This document shows, one piece after another, positions 23,470-24,720 of a stretch of 24,720 bases of DNA. Made by a program: the position numbers and the translations under genes. Position 1 is the stretch's first letter, and each line of letters opens with the position of its first letter. Source of the DNA: Candidatus Collierbacteria bacterium (GTDB taxonomy: Bacteria; Patescibacteriota; Microgenomatia; UBA1400; MFAQ01); the NCBI GenBank assembly GCA_903873735.1, contig CAIQPO010000085.1:1-24720 (forward strand), read 5' to 3'. A model generated the notes under the pieces. That model worked only from the letters and a program-made list of their open reading frames with translations, was not told the origin of the DNA and ran no database searches.

Positions 23470-24720
23470 TTATGCAAAAACTTTTTTTACTTCTCCGAGC
23501 TTATCAACCAATACTTCAATATCCTCCTCTGTATTATATAAATATAGTGAAGCTCTTACCATAGAATTCACACCAAAACTATTCACCAACGGAGCTGCAC
23601 AATGCTGACCACTCCTTACACAAATCCCAAAACTATTTAATATCTGAGCTGTATCATGTGAATGAACTCCTCTTACATTAAAAGGAATCACAGCACCACG
23701 ATTGGTATCTTTCCAATCCCCATACACATCAATCAGTCCAGAGTCTACCAATGGTGTAATTTTTTCAATTGCTTTTTCCAGTAGCCATTCCTCGTAATTC
23801 TTTATCTGGTCCATTCCTAATGATTTTAGATACTCACACGAAGCCCCCAACCCCACAATTCCCGCGATATCTGGCGTACCCGCCTCAAACTTAGCCGGAA
23901 GCTCTGCCCAAGTTGCGCCATCCACCCTCACCTCTCCAATCATGTCACCTCCATACAAAAACGGTGGCATGGCTTCCAATATTTTTCTTTTTCCCCAAAG
24001 CACTCCCACACCAGTTGGTCCCAACATCTTGTGTGAAGAAAAAGCCATAAAATCAATTCCCAATCTTTCAACATTTACCGGTAAATGTGGCACCATCTGA
24101 GCTCCATCCACCAAAACCACAGCCTCTTTAGATTTTTGCCGAACAAGAGACACTATCTCATCTACAGGATTTATCGTTCCAAGGACGTTAGAAACTCCAG
24201 TAATTGCCACCATCTTTACCTTTTCATCTAGCAAATCACTTAGTCCTCCCGTTTGTGTCCTCAAGCCATCTCTCTCACCATACTCCACCCCACCATGTTT
24301 CATCCGTAATTTTCCTCCACTATCCACATCAATAACCCTCAACACCGCTCCTTTCTCTCTGCACAACTCTTGCCAAGGTACCAAATTTGAGTGATGTTCC
24401 ATCCTGCTCACCACCACAGCGTCTCCATCATTCACAAACTTTCTACCCCAAGAGTAAGCCACTAAATTAATACTTTCACTGGTATTACGTGTAAAAATCA
24501 CTTCTTCAAAACGGCCACCAATCAAACTAGCCACCGCCGCCCTTGCCTCATCCACCAGTCTAGTTGACTCCACCGACAGTTCATAAACACCTCTATGAAT
24601 ATTTGCATTCGTCTCCCGATAATACCTATTCATCCTTTCAATCACCATCTCTGGCTTCTGGCTTGTAGCCCCACTATCCAAAAAGACTAATTTATTTCCT
24701 TTAATTTTTGTTTTAAAAAT
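23470..24720 (-). CDS. sufS: SufS-type cysteine desulfurase, 5' end outside the window
   Basis: A PLP-dependent class V aminotransferase-fold enzyme that takes sulfur from cysteine for iron-sulfur clusters. Visible: MEHHSNLVPW (His stacking on PLP), DGAQMVPH, PLP-binding Lys in SSHKMLGPTG, and the sulfur-carrying Cys in RSGQHCAAPLV. The frame continues to the window edge (IFKTKIKGNKLVFLDSGAT), matching the SufS N-terminus, so the TTG at 24681 is not the start and a few tens of residues are missing. Group II (SufS) is supported by the short RSGQHCA loop and the partner scaffold 6 bases downstream. Whether sufBCD lie upstream cannot be seen. Confidence 0.95.
   Translation of the reverse strand: MFKTKIKGNKLVFLDSGATSQKPEMVIERMNRYYRETNANIHRGVYELSVESTRLVDEARAAVASLIGGRFEEVIFTRNTSESINLVAYSWGRKFVNDGDAVVVSRMEHHSNLVPWQELCREKGAVLRVIDVDSGGKLRMKHGGVEYGERDGLRTQTGGLSDLLDEKVKMVAITGVSNVLGTINPVDEIVSLVRQKSKEAVVLVDGAQMVPHLPVNVERLGIDFMAFSSHKMLGPTGVGVLWGKRKILEAMPPFLYGGDMIGEVRVDGATWAELPAKFEAGTPDIAGIVGLGASCEYLKSLGMDQIKNYEEWLLEKAIEKITPLVDSGLIDVYGDWKDTNRGAVIPFNVRGVHSHDTAQILNSFGICVRSGQHCAAPLVNSFGVNSMVRASLYLYNTEEDIEVLVDKLGEVKKVFA

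Noticed and set aside
24679..24681. TTG start for sufS
   Set aside because: The frame continues upstream with a SufS-like N-terminus to the window edge, so the gene is simply cut.
1..24720. CRISPR array, insertion sequence or prophage
   Set aside because: No regular spaced repeats, transposase, terminal inverted repeats or phage structural genes were seen; the recombinase stands alone.

Overview
The window looks like a piece of a small-genome, fermentative bacterium of the Candidate Phyla Radiation (Patescibacteria), possibly the Microgenomates group. The placement is an inference from gene content: a type IV secretion-type ATPase with a Pro/Gln-rich partner, a B12-dependent ribonucleotide reductase, split transketolase, an archaeal-type class I aldolase, and very tight packing with many 4-base stop/start overlaps. 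TGA ends many genes and never interrupts a recognisable protein, so the code is standard; this argues against the TGA=Gly lineages. About 23 genes lie on the minus strand and only four on the plus strand. The plus strand is C-rich over G throughout, so minus is probably the leading strand and no origin or terminus is crossed.

Left part (1-5200): a tyrosine recombinase (plus strand) with two altered catalytic positions; then on minus a tRNA-Ile with the rare anticodon UAU, a small unknown gene just behind it, a membrane-anchored VirD4/TraG-like ATPase and its Pro/Gln-rich partner, and a corrinoid adenosyltransferase (BtuR/CobO) broken by a one-base frameshift. Behind its start lies about 350 bases of AT-rich non-coding DNA with a good promoter and a bidirectional terminator.

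Middle (5200-14800): an nrdR-nrdJ operon (regulator plus class II, adenosylcobalamin-dependent reductase) with a candidate NrdR box, a CPBP-type membrane protein, and a plus-strand cell-wall cluster of two class A penicillin-binding proteins around a GH18 peptidoglycan hydrolase-like protein. The first of these seems to be transcribed almost leaderless.

Right part (14744-20438): an operon rpiB, rpe-like, LOG-family phosphoribohydrolase, transketolase N and C subunits, class I aldolase, PfkB-type sugar kinase. Together these could carry pentose phosphate, including ribose-5-phosphate freed from nucleotides, into glycolysis; no transaldolase is present here. The far right (20466-24720) holds sufS (cut by the window edge), a SufU-type scaffold, a membrane-anchored DsbA, CcdA, three small envelope proteins and a SufT-like DUF59 protein.

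I see no CRISPR array, insertion sequence, prophage or rRNA. The most interesting points are the frameshifted btuR beside a B12-dependent reductase, the tRNA-Ile(UAU), the pentose/nucleotide operon with two divergent isomerase/epimerase members, and the repeated spacing of -10-like hexamers just before start codons.
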